Below, one piece after another: positions 1 through 7,382 of a stretch of 7,772 nt of DNA. Within the stretch, counting starts at the first letter, position 1; every line of letters begins with the position of its first letter. The notes beneath the pieces are model-generated. The model made no database searches. It worked only from the letters and a program-made list of their open reading frames with translations, and was not told the origin of the DNA. Source of the stretch: an uncultured Chloroflexota bacterium (lineage in GTDB: Bacteria; Chloroflexota; Chloroflexia; Thermomicrobiales; UBA6265); assembly GCA_937901745.1 (NCBI GenBank), contig CALGSZ010000125.1, positions 1 to 7,772 on the forward strand, given 5' to 3'. The position numbers and the translations under genes were made by a program.

Positions 1-1655
1 CTCGCGATCTGCATCCTCTGCCAAATCGTGCGGACGAGCGGGCGCAGCCGCTCATCAACCGCGATCAGATACTCCTCCAGCAGGTCGCGCTCGCCCGGCA
101 TCGCCTCGGCGCAGACGATCTGCGTCTTGCGGATCTGCGGGCGCTCCGCCGGTTTCAATCTCAGCTCCTGCCAGCGCCGCTGCGCCCGCAGCCAGAGGGC
201 AAGCGCGGCAATCTGGCAGGCGCGCGGGTCAATATCGATCCCGTGCAGGTTGTTGTGGAGAATCAGCGCCGGGACGCTCCGCTCAAAGGCCACGCGTTCC
301 GGATACGCTTGCTGAAGCGCCGGGCCAAGGTCGGGATCGTCGTAGGCTTCGTCGTAGATCGTGAGCAGCAGATCGAAGGCGTAGAGGAGGAAGTGGCCGC
401 TGCCGCAGGCCGGATCGAGGATACGCAGCTCACGCGGGTCCTTCTTCGGCCGGTGCCGGATCACCTCGACCTCGAGATCCCAGCGCTCGCAGAGGGCGCG
501 GTTGAGCTTCAGCAGCGCGTCGAGCTCGTCCCCCTGCGGCTCGCGCCCGAGCTGGCGGTATCGCTGCTCCTCCAGGGCGAGACAGCACCGCAGCTCCTCG
601 AAGCTTCCCTCCCAGCGCCCCGTCTCGCGGAAGCGCTCCCAGACCGCCCGCGCGGCATCCGCCACCGCGCCGAGGCAAGCGCCGGCGGCGGTGCGCGCGT
701 AGGCCCACAGGTCGCGTGGATCGACGAGGTCCGGGTTTGGGCGCGTCCATATCCCGCACGACTCCGCATCGCCACGCTGAGCGGCCGGATCGAACGGCTC
801 CGGCGGCGCTTCGCCCAGCCCGAGCCAGACCGGCCGCTTGCGGCGGACGAGGTAGCGGCACGCCTCGACCAGCCGCGTCTCGCCCTTCCGCATCTCGTAC
901 CAGGTGCGGCCAAGCGTGTTATCGGTCAGGAACTCGACGACGTAGCGGGGCGTGAAGAACTGATTGCGGACGGCCAGCTCCCGGGAGTTGCGCGGCGCGC
1001 GGCTCTCGCGCATCTTTCGCCGCTCCTCCGGGTCGTTGTAGTACTGGTACACCCAGCCGATCGCCTCGTCCTCCTTCCACAGCGGCGCAATCTCCGGCTG
1101 GTTGAGGAGACTCAGCACCTCCTCTAGCGCACGCTCGCCCGGGAAGATCGCCGAGCGCGGGTCGGACCGGTCGAAGAGGAGGGGCAAGTCGAGCGCGACC
1201 TCGTCATAGAGGGACTCGAGGAAGGCGCGGTACGTCTCCGCCCGCCCGCCGAGGGCGCCATTGGCGATCCGCTCGAAGACCTGGAACCCAAGGGAAGCGA
1301 GGCCCTTACCGACAGCTTGGACGATCAGCCCTCGCTCCTCTGCCATGCGCAGCGCAACGAGCCGGTTGAGGGTAGTGAAGCCGATCTCGCGGGCCAGCCG
1401 GTCATAGGCCGCCCGCTGGCGTGCCGCGTCCGTTCCCCGTTCCATTGCGGCGAGGTGATCGAGGAGGTCACGAAGCGCTTGCGCGGCTGCCCGCTCGCGC
1501 TCGGTCAGCCCCTCGATCCGCGCCAGCGGCAGGACCGTCCCGTCGTCCTGGAAACCGAGCCGGCGGAGCTGATCCATCGCATCGCTTCGCAGCCGCTCCC
1601 GCGCCTGCGCCACGACCCGCGCCAGCCTGTTCCGCGTCTCCCGGTCGAAACTCAT
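1..1655 (-). CDS. pglX: BREX adenine-specific DNA methyltransferase PglX, N-terminal 551 codons (3' end outside window)
   Basis: PglX transfers a methyl group from S-adenosylmethionine to the N6 of adenine in a non-palindromic site. This marks self DNA and is also needed for BREX phage exclusion. The frame is open from ATG at 1655 to the window edge and gives 551 full residues. Visible family blocks are TTLNRLVALRMAEERGLI (residues 94-111), AIGWVYQYYN (198-207), NQFFTPRYVVEFLTDNTLG (231-249), CRYLV (266-270), SAM-binding motif I DPACGSGHF (414-422) and LHGIDIDPRACQIAALALW (470-488). The catalytic NPPY motif and the target-recognition part lie beyond the window; family members are usually about 1,100-1,250 residues. 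ATG 1655 is the first ATG after an in-frame stop at 1701-1703. Its ribosome site is modest (GGGG eight bases upstream). It follows brxC after a gap of just over 160 bases, unlike the overlapping genes upstream. Identification is secure; the recognition site cannot be read from the sequence. Confidence 0.95.
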   Translation of the reverse strand, partial: MSFDRETRNRLARVVAQARERLRSDAMDQLRRLGFQDDGTVLPLARIEGLTERERAAAQALRDLLDHLAAMERGTDAARQRAAYDRLAREIGFTTLNRLVALRMAEERGLIVQAVGKGLASLGFQVFERIANGALGGRAETYRAFLESLYDEVALDLPLLFDRSDPRSAIFPGERALEEVLSLLNQPEIAPLWKEDEAIGWVYQYYNDPEERRKMRESRAPRNSRELAVRNQFFTPRYVVEFLTDNTLGRTWYEMRKGETRLVEACRYLVRRKRPVWLGLGEAPPEPFDPAAQRGDAESCGIWTRPNPDLVDPRDLWAYARTAAGACLGAVADAARAVWERFRETGRWEGSFEELRCCLALEEQRYRQLGREPQGDELDALLKLNRALCERWDLEVEVIRHRPKKDPRELRILDPACGSGHFLLYAFDLLLTIYDEAYDDPDLGPALQQAYPERVAFERSVPALILHNNLHGIDIDPRACQIAALALWLRAQRRWQELRLKPAERPQIRKTQIVCAEAMPGERDLLEEYLIAVDERLRPLVRTIWQRMQIA

Positions 1656-1818
1656 CCCGTCATCCCCAACCGCCTCACCCGCCCGATGGTTCAAGACCCA
1701 TCAATATTCACCAGCAGCGCTGCCAGCACGCGAGGGCATGTGCCCGCTCGAACGAGATTGACACCCGCTGTTTGCCACGCGTCGCCATGCCGTCCTCACA
1801 TGCCCCCGCGGAGCGTTG
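1656..1818. other. brxC-pglX intergenic region with small inverted repeats
   Basis: This is the only real gap inside the operon. It contains a perfect 10-base palindrome GCAGCGCTGC (1714-1723), a short hairpin GGGCA-TG-TGCCC (1734-1745), a 9-base inverted repeat GGGCATGTG (1734-1742) / CACATGCCC (1797-1805), and a 5-base stem GATGG/CCATC with an 8-base loop at about 1685-1702. None has a following T-run, so I see no intrinsic terminator. I find no convincing -35/-10 pair on the minus strand. It could hold a regulatory element for pglX, or only RNA structure. Confidence 0.35.
1708..1788 (-). CDS. possible 26-residue ORF between brxC and pglX
   Basis: A short frame starts with ATG at 1788 and ends with TGA at 1708-1710. 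GAGGA (1793-1797) lies four bases before the ATG, a respectable ribosome-binding sequence. The peptide begins MATRGKQRVSISFERAH and ends with the unusual CWQRCW. It resembles no family I know, and in GC-rich DNA a frame this short often occurs by chance. Its place between brxC and pglX would suit a leader peptide or a small accessory protein of the operon, but that is inference only. Confidence 0.2.
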   Translation of the reverse strand: MATRGKQRVSISFERAHALACWQRCW

Positions 1819-4800
1819 TCACGTCCGGACCTGAGCGAATCGGGCCTCAGCGACCAGCCGGACGGGCCGTCCCTCGATCAGGGCCTCGCGGAGCCGGCTG
1901 CGCACCTCCTCCAGCCAGAGCTCGACCGCGGCCTCATCAGCGAGCGGCGTCAGCGGCAGTAACTCGGCAAGGTCGACCACCGTCTCACCCACGCCGTTGT
2001 CCATGGGCGGCTTGCCGAGCTCGCGGACCAGCGCGGTCAGCTCGGCCTCGGTGCGCGGGAGATTGGTATGCAATGCCAAGAGCTGGCCGAGCGCGGCAAG
2101 GGCATTGTTGTCACTCACCTCGTCCGGCGGCGGCGAGGGCAAGCGCCCGACCACGTCGGAGCGGTCGTCGTCGCTCAGCCAGTGCCACTCGGGAAGGGAT
2201 TCGAGCGTGAGCTTCGCGCGTGCGAGGTCTGTCTTGAATCTCTCCAGCTCGGCGCGGTAGATCGCTTTCGCCCCCTCGACGATGCGCCGGATAGCGTGGC
2301 GCAGATCGGGGATCCGATCGAAAAATGATTCGCTCCGCAGAACATCATCAATCGCAGCCCGGTCAGCGTCGCTGATGACAGCGGGAGCGGACGGGAAGTA
2401 GCGGCTCATTGTTTCCGCCTCGGAGATGATGCGCCGCGCGCGCCTCAGGTCTTCCTCAGCCTCGTCCAGCGCTTTCGCCGCCTTCTCCGCCCAGATCAGA
2501 TCGTCGCGGAAGGTGCTGTTCGCCGCGCCGAGAATGGCGACGGCGCCGCTGGCGTCACCCTGCATGATGGCGCTCCAGGTATCGAGCAGCCGCTGCGCCC
2601 GGCCGGCGCCGGCCAGCCCGTGCGCCTGGAGCTGTGCCGGCAGCCCGGCAAGCGCGACGAGCCGGGCCGGCAAGTGATCGCGGACGACGCGAGCGATGTC
2701 ATCCTCCAGGGGCATGACCGTCTCCCCGGTGATCTCCTCCAAGCGCCGCGCCGCCCGGTCCAGTGCGTCCAGCGACGGCTTGGCGTCGCGCACGCCGACT
2801 CCGACACGAGCGAAGGCCTGCGTGCCTTTCAACGCATCGATCGCTGCCTGTCCCCGCGTCGTGACTTCGCCGGCCGGGGTATAGAGCACGATCTCTTGCG
2901 CCAGCAGGAGGCCAGCGAAGATGTAGCGCGTGGCGTCCTTTGACCAGCCATAGGGGGCGAGGGCGAAGAGGTCCTGGATGGCGCTGCCCTGGAGCCTCGT
3001 CGTGCCGGTCTGTCCGAGTTTCTCATGGAAGGCGCGCAGGGCTTCGGCGAGAGCGGGATGGTGCGCCACGTCGACCTTTGGCCTGCCGCCGGCAACCTGG
3101 ACGAGCTTGAGCGGGTCGTCGTCGGGAGGCATTCGGTCCAACCGCTCGACGGCGAGGAAGCGGGCTGCGAGGTCGGTGCTGGGCCGGATCGGGACGAGGT
3201 GGTACTTGTCGTAGATCTTCGCGGCTGCCTCGGCGAGCACCGTCTTCGCCGCCGCCTCGATGGTCTTGCCGGCGGTCGCCGCGGGCGTCGCCTTGCCCCG
3301 GAAGATCAAGACGCCGTCCATCAGCGCGGCCTGGAAGAGCTTGCGCGCCTGGTCTCGGTTCGCTTCCCGGCTGCGCCGCTCGGCCCGGATGAACTGATTC
3401 ACGTCGGTGTCACCCTCGGACTCGGAGACCTCCCGCAGGATGTATTCCGATCTCGCGATCTCGGCGAGCACGTCGTCGAGCGCCGGGTCCAACCGCAGAA
3501 GCCAGGCGATCACCGAGTGCCACTCCCGGCCACCCGTCGTCTCGGTCAAGAGGGCCGTTCGGCGTTCGTCCCATGTTGTGGCGCTAGCGCTTTCGAGCTG
3601 GATCTGCACCTCCTCGGTCTCACCGGTAAGCGGCACGCGGCCCCAGCGGATGCCGGCTCGCACCGTCTTCGTTCCTTCCAGCGTCGCCTGGGGAGGAGGA
3701 TCGAACAGCCCTTTGAGCAGGTCGCTACGGAGAAGGGCGAGCTCGCTGGAGGAGGGCACGTAGCTATTCCGTTTCTTGCGGTAGGGCTGAACCTTCTCGC
3801 TGAGAAATGTCAGCCGCCCGGCTTGTGGGTCATCAACGAGCCCGATCTCCGGCATCGCCAGCATTCGCTCGACTGCCGCCCGCGTGGCGTCGAGGTTGGG
3901 GACGTCACCGGCCTTCCGGTACAGCAGGGCGGCCAGGTTCTCGACCGTGCGCGGGAAGGCAGGACCGAGAAGCTGAAGGACGGCGATCGCCTTGCCGGTG
4001 CGCAGCGCGTCGGCATCGCCCTGGAGTGCGCGGGCGATCCGGTCGACGGCGGCGACCGCGTGGGGCGCTTCCTTGGTGATGTCGGCGCGGAGGGTATCGA
4101 AGAAGGCGTCGGCGGTCGCCAGCGTCCCGACCGGCTGATCGGCGAGGACCGGCTCGCCGGCCGCCAGCACCTTGCTCGCATCAACCAGGAGGTCTTGAAT
4201 GACGCGGATGGCGGAGCGCAGACCGATTCCCCCACGCGAGCGCGCCAGAGCCCGCACGAGCTCCAGCAACAGGTCGAAGTGCTGTGGCAGGAACGGGTAG
4301 AACCTAGCGAAGCTCTCCTCATCCGGGTCGCCTTTGAAGAGCGCGGTTCCGGTCAGCCGCGTGTGGTTGACCAGCGCTTGACCATGGCGACGGAAGAGGT
4401 CGCGCAGGAGCGCCTCGCCATCCGGCGACTTGGTGAGAAGGCGGCGGTGGGTGATCTCGCGGATATCGCGCGCGTCGAGCTCGATCGTAATCGGGAAGCG
4501 CGCTTGGAGCTTGAAGAGCTCGGTCGAGTTGTACGCCGCCTTCTCGACGATCTCGGTGAGCGTCTGCTGGGCGGTGGCGACGATCCAGACCCGGCCCTGC
4601 CCGAGCTCCTTGAGGTTGCGCGCTAGCCCATCGAGGTTGAGGATGAGATCGTGGCGCGGCGCCACGTATTGCCCAACCTCATCAATCAGGAACAGCACGT
4701 TCCGGTAGCCACTCTTCCGGCGGACGATATCGAGCATCTCGCGCGCGAGCTCGCGCACGTCGAGGGCCAGGGAGAACTTGGTGGCGCGAAAGGAGCCCGG

Positions 4801-5490
4801 CTCCGGGTACTCCTGCGGGTAGAAGCGAGGGACAAGTTGATCGGCCCGGGCGACGGCGACGAGGGGATTGTTATGGATTGCCGTCCACTGGCCGCCGAAT
4901 TCTTCTTCGTAGACGCGCTGGAACTCCGCGTAGCGGCCGTCCCGCTCGAGCTGCAGCTCCAGATGGGCCAGCTTTTCCTCGCGGGAATACCCGGCCCACT
5001 GCAAGACCTTCCAATAAAGCACCCGGCTGACCTCTGCCGAAGCGGACGTGGCAAGCTGCTCCGAGCCCAGGTCGAGCATGATCACCGCCGTTGGCTCACT
5101 CCGGGCAAGAGTCCGGAGTTCTGCCTTGATGTCTGGTGCATTGATCCGCTCGGAGAAGAGGTCAAGGAAGGGCTGGCCGTCTACCTCCATCTTCGGATCG
5201 AGGGCGAAGCCGAGGTACTTGGTGAAGGAGCTCTTGCCCGAGCCGTAAAAGCCGGAGACCCAAATGCCCGTCTCGGTGACGCGCCCGCCCCGCACGCCTT
5301 CGCCGTAGATCTCGAGGAAGCGCCGCAGGTTGCGCTCGACGCTCTCGGTGACCTCGTACTCCTCAACCTCTGCTCGGAGTCGCGCGGGGTCGGTTGCGTA
5401 GTAGTCGATAACCTTCTCAATCGGCCGGTCGATCGGCCGGCGGAGCGAGAAGAGGGAGCGAATCGTCGCCGGCACCGTCGTCGCGGTCAT
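1819..5490 (-). CDS. brxC: BREX system P-loop ATPase BrxC
   Basis: BrxC is the large AAA-like ATPase shared by most BREX types and is essential for phage exclusion where tested; its exact work is still unclear. This copy has 1,223 residues, a normal family length. The N terminus carries the family block RRPIDRPIEKVIDY (17-30). Walker A is GFYGSGKS (80-87), and Walker B is VLFLIDE (265-271), ending in the D-E pair expected of an ATPase. VWIVATAQQTL (301-311) fits a sensor-type strand, followed by RFPITIEL (331-338). A charged, probably coiled-coil stretch rich in Ala, Glu and Arg lies near residues 995-1030. ATG 5490 overlaps the brxB stop (ATGA, 5487-5490), and GGAGGG at 5496-5501, five bases upstream, is a strong ribosome site written inside the last brxB codons. 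No truncation or frameshift is seen. Identification is firm from both motifs and neighbours. Confidence 0.95.
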   Translation of the reverse strand: MTATTVPATIRSLFSLRRPIDRPIEKVIDYYATDPARLRAEVEEYEVTESVERNLRRFLEIYGEGVRGGRVTETGIWVSGFYGSGKSSFTKYLGFALDPKMEVDGQPFLDLFSERINAPDIKAELRTLARSEPTAVIMLDLGSEQLATSASAEVSRVLYWKVLQWAGYSREEKLAHLELQLERDGRYAEFQRVYEEEFGGQWTAIHNNPLVAVARADQLVPRFYPQEYPEPGSFRATKFSLALDVRELAREMLDIVRRKSGYRNVLFLIDEVGQYVAPRHDLILNLDGLARNLKELGQGRVWIVATAQQTLTEIVEKAAYNSTELFKLQARFPITIELDARDIREITHRRLLTKSPDGEALLRDLFRRHGQALVNHTRLTGTALFKGDPDEESFARFYPFLPQHFDLLLELVRALARSRGGIGLRSAIRVIQDLLVDASKVLAAGEPVLADQPVGTLATADAFFDTLRADITKEAPHAVAAVDRIARALQGDADALRTGKAIAVLQLLGPAFPRTVENLAALLYRKAGDVPNLDATRAAVERMLAMPEIGLVDDPQAGRLTFLSEKVQPYRKKRNSYVPSSSELALLRSDLLKGLFDPPPQATLEGTKTVRAGIRWGRVPLTGETEEVQIQLESASATTWDERRTALLTETTGGREWHSVIAWLLRLDPALDDVLAEIARSEYILREVSESEGDTDVNQFIRAERRSREANRDQARKLFQAALMDGVLIFRGKATPAATAGKTIEAAAKTVLAEAAAKIYDKYHLVPIRPSTDLAARFLAVERLDRMPPDDDPLKLVQVAGGRPKVDVAHHPALAEALRAFHEKLGQTGTTRLQGSAIQDLFALAPYGWSKDATRYIFAGLLLAQEIVLYTPAGEVTTRGQAAIDALKGTQAFARVGVGVRDAKPSLDALDRAARRLEEITGETVMPLEDDIARVVRDHLPARLVALAGLPAQLQAHGLAGAGRAQRLLDTWSAIMQGDASGAVAILGAANSTFRDDLIWAEKAAKALDEAEEDLRRARRIISEAETMSRYFPSAPAVISDADRAAIDDVLRSESFFDRIPDLRHAIRRIVEGAKAIYRAELERFKTDLARAKLTLESLPEWHWLSDDDRSDVVGRLPSPPPDEVSDNNALAALGQLLALHTNLPRTEAELTALVRELGKPPMDNGVGETVVDLAELLPLTPLADEAAVELWLEEVRSRLREALIEGRPVRLVAEARFAQVRT

Positions 5491-6056
5491 GGCAGCCCTC
5501 CGATGATTGTGGCCCGATAGTGGCTGATACCGGTGTAGAGATCGAGGAAGCGCACGCTCGATTGCCCATCGCGGCGTCCAGGATAAAAGACGACGGTCGG
5601 GCGCTTGATGCGGTCATGGAGACGGTTCTCGAGCGTGCCAACGCGAAAGTACGGGTGGAGCAGCTCCGTCTCGGTGAGAAAGACGACCGAGCGCGGCCGC
5701 TCCTGGCCCACGATCTGTCCGACACGCGTAACGAGGGCGTCGCCACTGATGAGGACATCGCGCACCGAGTCGTTGACCTGCTCTGGCTCAGCGCTGGGCT
5801 CTTCCGCCAGCCAGAGGTCCCAGTGGCCGGAATCAGCGATGATCTGCCAGATGAGGTCGGCAAAGGAGACGCGCTCAACCTCGAAGCCCGCGTTGCGCAA
5901 CCGCCCCTCCCAGGCGGGCAGGAGCCGCCGGACTTCCAGCGTGTCAGTGGGGTCGAAGACGAGGTAAAAGAACGGGTCGGCACCGGTCGCGGTCAGCGAG
6001 CCAGGGCCGGTTAGCCGCTCGACCAGCTCGCCGAACGTCTCATCGAGCGAGGGCAT
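5487..6056 (-). CDS. brxB: BREX protein BrxB (DUF1788 family)
   Basis: BrxB is a small conserved BREX protein of the DUF1788 family. It is needed for defence in studied systems, but its biochemical role is unknown. From ATG 6056 it has 189 residues, the usual size, starting MPSLDETFGELVERL. Family-like blocks include PFFYLVFDP, the DLIWQII region, and a C-terminal half with SVVFLTETELLHPYFRVG, PTVVFYPG and a closing FLDLYTGISHYRATII. A longer frame from TTG at 6071 is open, but GAGGAGG (6063-6069) sits six bases before ATG 6056, so the shorter start is preferred. The gene begins inside the end of brxA (17-base overlap), and its stop overlaps the brxC start by four bases. This points to coupled translation and matched amounts of BrxA, BrxB and BrxC. 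Confidence 0.92.
   Translation of the reverse strand: MPSLDETFGELVERLTGPGSLTATGADPFFYLVFDPTDTLEVRRLLPAWEGRLRNAGFEVERVSFADLIWQIIADSGHWDLWLAEEPSAEPEQVNDSVRDVLISGDALVTRVGQIVGQERPRSVVFLTETELLHPYFRVGTLENRLHDRIKRPTVVFYPGRRDGQSSVRFLDLYTGISHYRATIIGGLP
5496..5501 (-). promoter_or_regulatory. ribosome-binding site of brxC
   Basis: GGAGGG lies five bases before the brxC ATG and also encodes the Gly-Gly just before the end of BrxB. Initiation of brxC is therefore likely coupled to ribosomes finishing brxB. Confidence 0.8.
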
Positions 6057-6837
6057 CAACGACCTCCTCAACGCTCGGATAGTGCCACGTGATGCTCACC
6101 ACCTGACCTGCCCGTTGCACAAGGAACCAACCGTCTCCCGCAAGTGCCTCAAGGCGGCTCCAGACGTCGTGTGGCTCCAAACCGAAGAGCGCCCAGGCCG
6201 GGTGCGATGCAAGCGAGGCGTTGCTTACTCCCTGGCCGTGCAGCGCGTAGGCAAGGTAGACGAGCGTGCCATCGGCGGGGTGATAGGGCACGATCTCCCG
6301 CTTCCCCGGCTTGTGCTCTCGGAGCAGTCCAACATCCGTCAGCGCTGCAAGGACGACGTACGCCATGCGCCGCCGATTGCGCTCCGACCAGCGCGTCGCC
6401 ATCCTCCCTTCTAATTCCCCTTCAAGGAGGAACTGTTCGACATCCAGGGCGGTGATCACCAGGCGCCCCTCGCGCGCTGCTGGCCAGTACCGTCGCGTCG
6501 TGAACTCGGTGAGCAAACCGTCGCGTCGGGCGGTGTAGTAGAAAACGAGATCGGTGAAGAGCTGGGCCGACGCGTTGCCGGCGATGAGGCGCTTGAGGTG
6601 CCGCGCGGGCGCATCGTCTGGGCGCAAATAGCGCATCGCGAAGACACTGACGATGTTCCGGACACGGGAGGACGTCGCCGCGCCGAGGAGATCGTCGCGG
6701 ACGGCTCGAGCGGTCAACTCCGCCTCCGTCTCGCCCGGCTGCCAGTGCGAGAGCAAGACGCGCGTTTCGGTGAGCATCACGCCGCCCTTGGCGAGCATCT
6801 GGGTAAACATGACACCTGGGGGCAAGGCGACGGTCAT
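6040..6837 (-). CDS. brxA: BREX protein BrxA (DUF1819 family)
   Basis: BrxA belongs to the DUF1819 family. Structural work on related proteins describes a small helical, winged-helix-like protein able to bind DNA; the often-used name 'inner membrane protein' is not supported here, as no membrane segment is visible. This copy has 265 residues, somewhat longer than the roughly 200 of BREX type 1 proteins. The N-terminal family signature KGGVMLTETRVLLSHW spans residues 17-32. NIVSVFAMRYL (61-71) and LFTDLVFYYTARRDGLLTEF (93-112) form the helical core, and RRMAYVVLAALTDVGLL (156-172) looks like a winged-helix recognition segment. ATG 6837 overlaps the brxE stop (ATGA), with AAGGGA seven bases upstream. 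In-frame ATGs at codons 10, 14 and 21 are possible shorter starts. The 3' end overlaps brxB. Confidence 0.92.
   Translation of the reverse strand: MTVALPPGVMFTQMLAKGGVMLTETRVLLSHWQPGETEAELTARAVRDDLLGAATSSRVRNIVSVFAMRYLRPDDAPARHLKRLIAGNASAQLFTDLVFYYTARRDGLLTEFTTRRYWPAAREGRLVITALDVEQFLLEGELEGRMATRWSERNRRRMAYVVLAALTDVGLLREHKPGKREIVPYHPADGTLVYLAYALHGQGVSNASLASHPAWALFGLEPHDVWSRLEALAGDGWFLVQRAGQVVSITWHYPSVEEVVDALAR
6063..6069 (-). promoter_or_regulatory. ribosome-binding site that fixes the brxB start at 6056
   Basis: GAGGAGG is six bases before ATG 6056 and lies inside the last codons of brxA. It argues against the TTG at 6071 as the start, because that codon overlaps this sequence. Confidence 0.8.
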
Positions 6838-7382
6838 TCCGTAGTCCCTTCGAGATAGGGAACGACGAGATAGCCTCTGGAGAAGGCGGTAACGTAAACG
6901 GCGCAGAGCTTCTGGATTGTGCCTTTTCGATGCAATGTCGTGATAGAGCCGCAGTTGACCGGACCTTGCCCATTCGGGGCCGCCTCACGGTCAGCGAGAG
7001 CGGCGAGCGATGCCAGGCGATCCTCTGGTGCCACAGCGGCAAGTTGCTGGAGCGTCTTGATGCCGGCTGGTTGCCGCAGCCACTCCCGTACCGCGAGATC
7101 GTCCGCGACCGGCAGGCGGAACAGGTGGTACTGGCCGGTGCGGGCAAGCGGCGCATCGTGCACGAAACACGCTGCCCGGCTCGCGATTTCCAGACTTGCC
7201 ACCAGCGCGGTTCTCGGATAGAGCCGCTCGAGAATCCCGATGCTGACCGGAGCGGTAGCCTGGCTGCGCCACCAAGGAGGGTTGGCATGCTCCCCGAGGC
7301 TGGCGACGAGCCAACGGGCTTGGACGATCTGCTTGATCCATTCGGCCATGTTGATCGCTTCCAGATGCTGGAGAGCCTCCAT
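6834..7382 (-). CDS. brxE: BREX-6 type protein BrxE
   Basis: I recognise this as BrxE, the protein that marks type 6 BREX loci; its function is unknown. The frame gives 182 residues from ATG 7382. Family-like blocks are RWLVASLGE (23-31), a WW pair (37-38), LYPRTALVASLEIAS (54-68), a His-Asp pair (75-76), YHLFRLP (85-91) and a C-terminal GYLVVPYLEG (170-179). No catalytic motif of a known enzyme class, signal peptide or membrane segment is visible. The start is uncertain. ATG 7349 (codon 12) has GGAAG eight bases upstream, a better-placed ribosome site than the GGTGA only three bases from ATG 7382, so a 171-residue protein is at least as likely. It is the first gene of the operon, its stop overlaps brxA by four bases, and its position before brxA matches the type 6 gene order. 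Family call is fairly sure; function is not known. Confidence 0.85.
   Translation of the reverse strand: MEALQHLEAINMAEWIKQIVQARWLVASLGEHANPPWWRSQATAPVSIGILERLYPRTALVASLEIASRAACFVHDAPLARTGQYHLFRLPVADDLAVREWLRQPAGIKTLQQLAAVAPEDRLASLAALADREAAPNGQGPVNCGSITTLHRKGTIQKLCAVYVTAFSRGYLVVPYLEGTTE

Noticed and set aside
243..1127. Plus-strand frame of 294 codons
   Set aside because: It is antisense to pglX, whose motif I and FFTPRYVVEFL block are unmistakable in the minus frame.
1755..1761. TTGACA-like -35 hexamer on the plus strand in the brxC-pglX gap
   Set aside because: No -10 element at a suitable distance, and it points against all genes of the window.
1317..2210. Plus-strand frame of 297 codons spanning the brxC-pglX gap
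   Set aside because: It runs antisense to both genes and across the gap, and its composition (Pro/Arg/Ala-rich) looks like frame shadow.
3025..4626. Long plus-strand frame of 533 codons
   Set aside because: It is exactly antisense to brxC, which has clear Walker motifs and family blocks. Long antisense frames are common in GC-rich genes, and this one shows no recognisable domain.
5421..5444. Short tandem repeat around CGATCGGCCGG
   Set aside because: It lies inside brxC and encodes the conserved RPIDRPI stretch, so protein conservation explains it.
4651..5520. Plus-strand frame of 289 codons
   Set aside because: It is antisense to the ATPase domain of brxC and has no family features.
6422..7288. 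Minus-strand frame of 288 codons overlapping brxE and brxA
   Set aside because: It is out of frame with both, Arg/Ser-rich and without recognisable motifs; brxE and brxA explain the same bases better.
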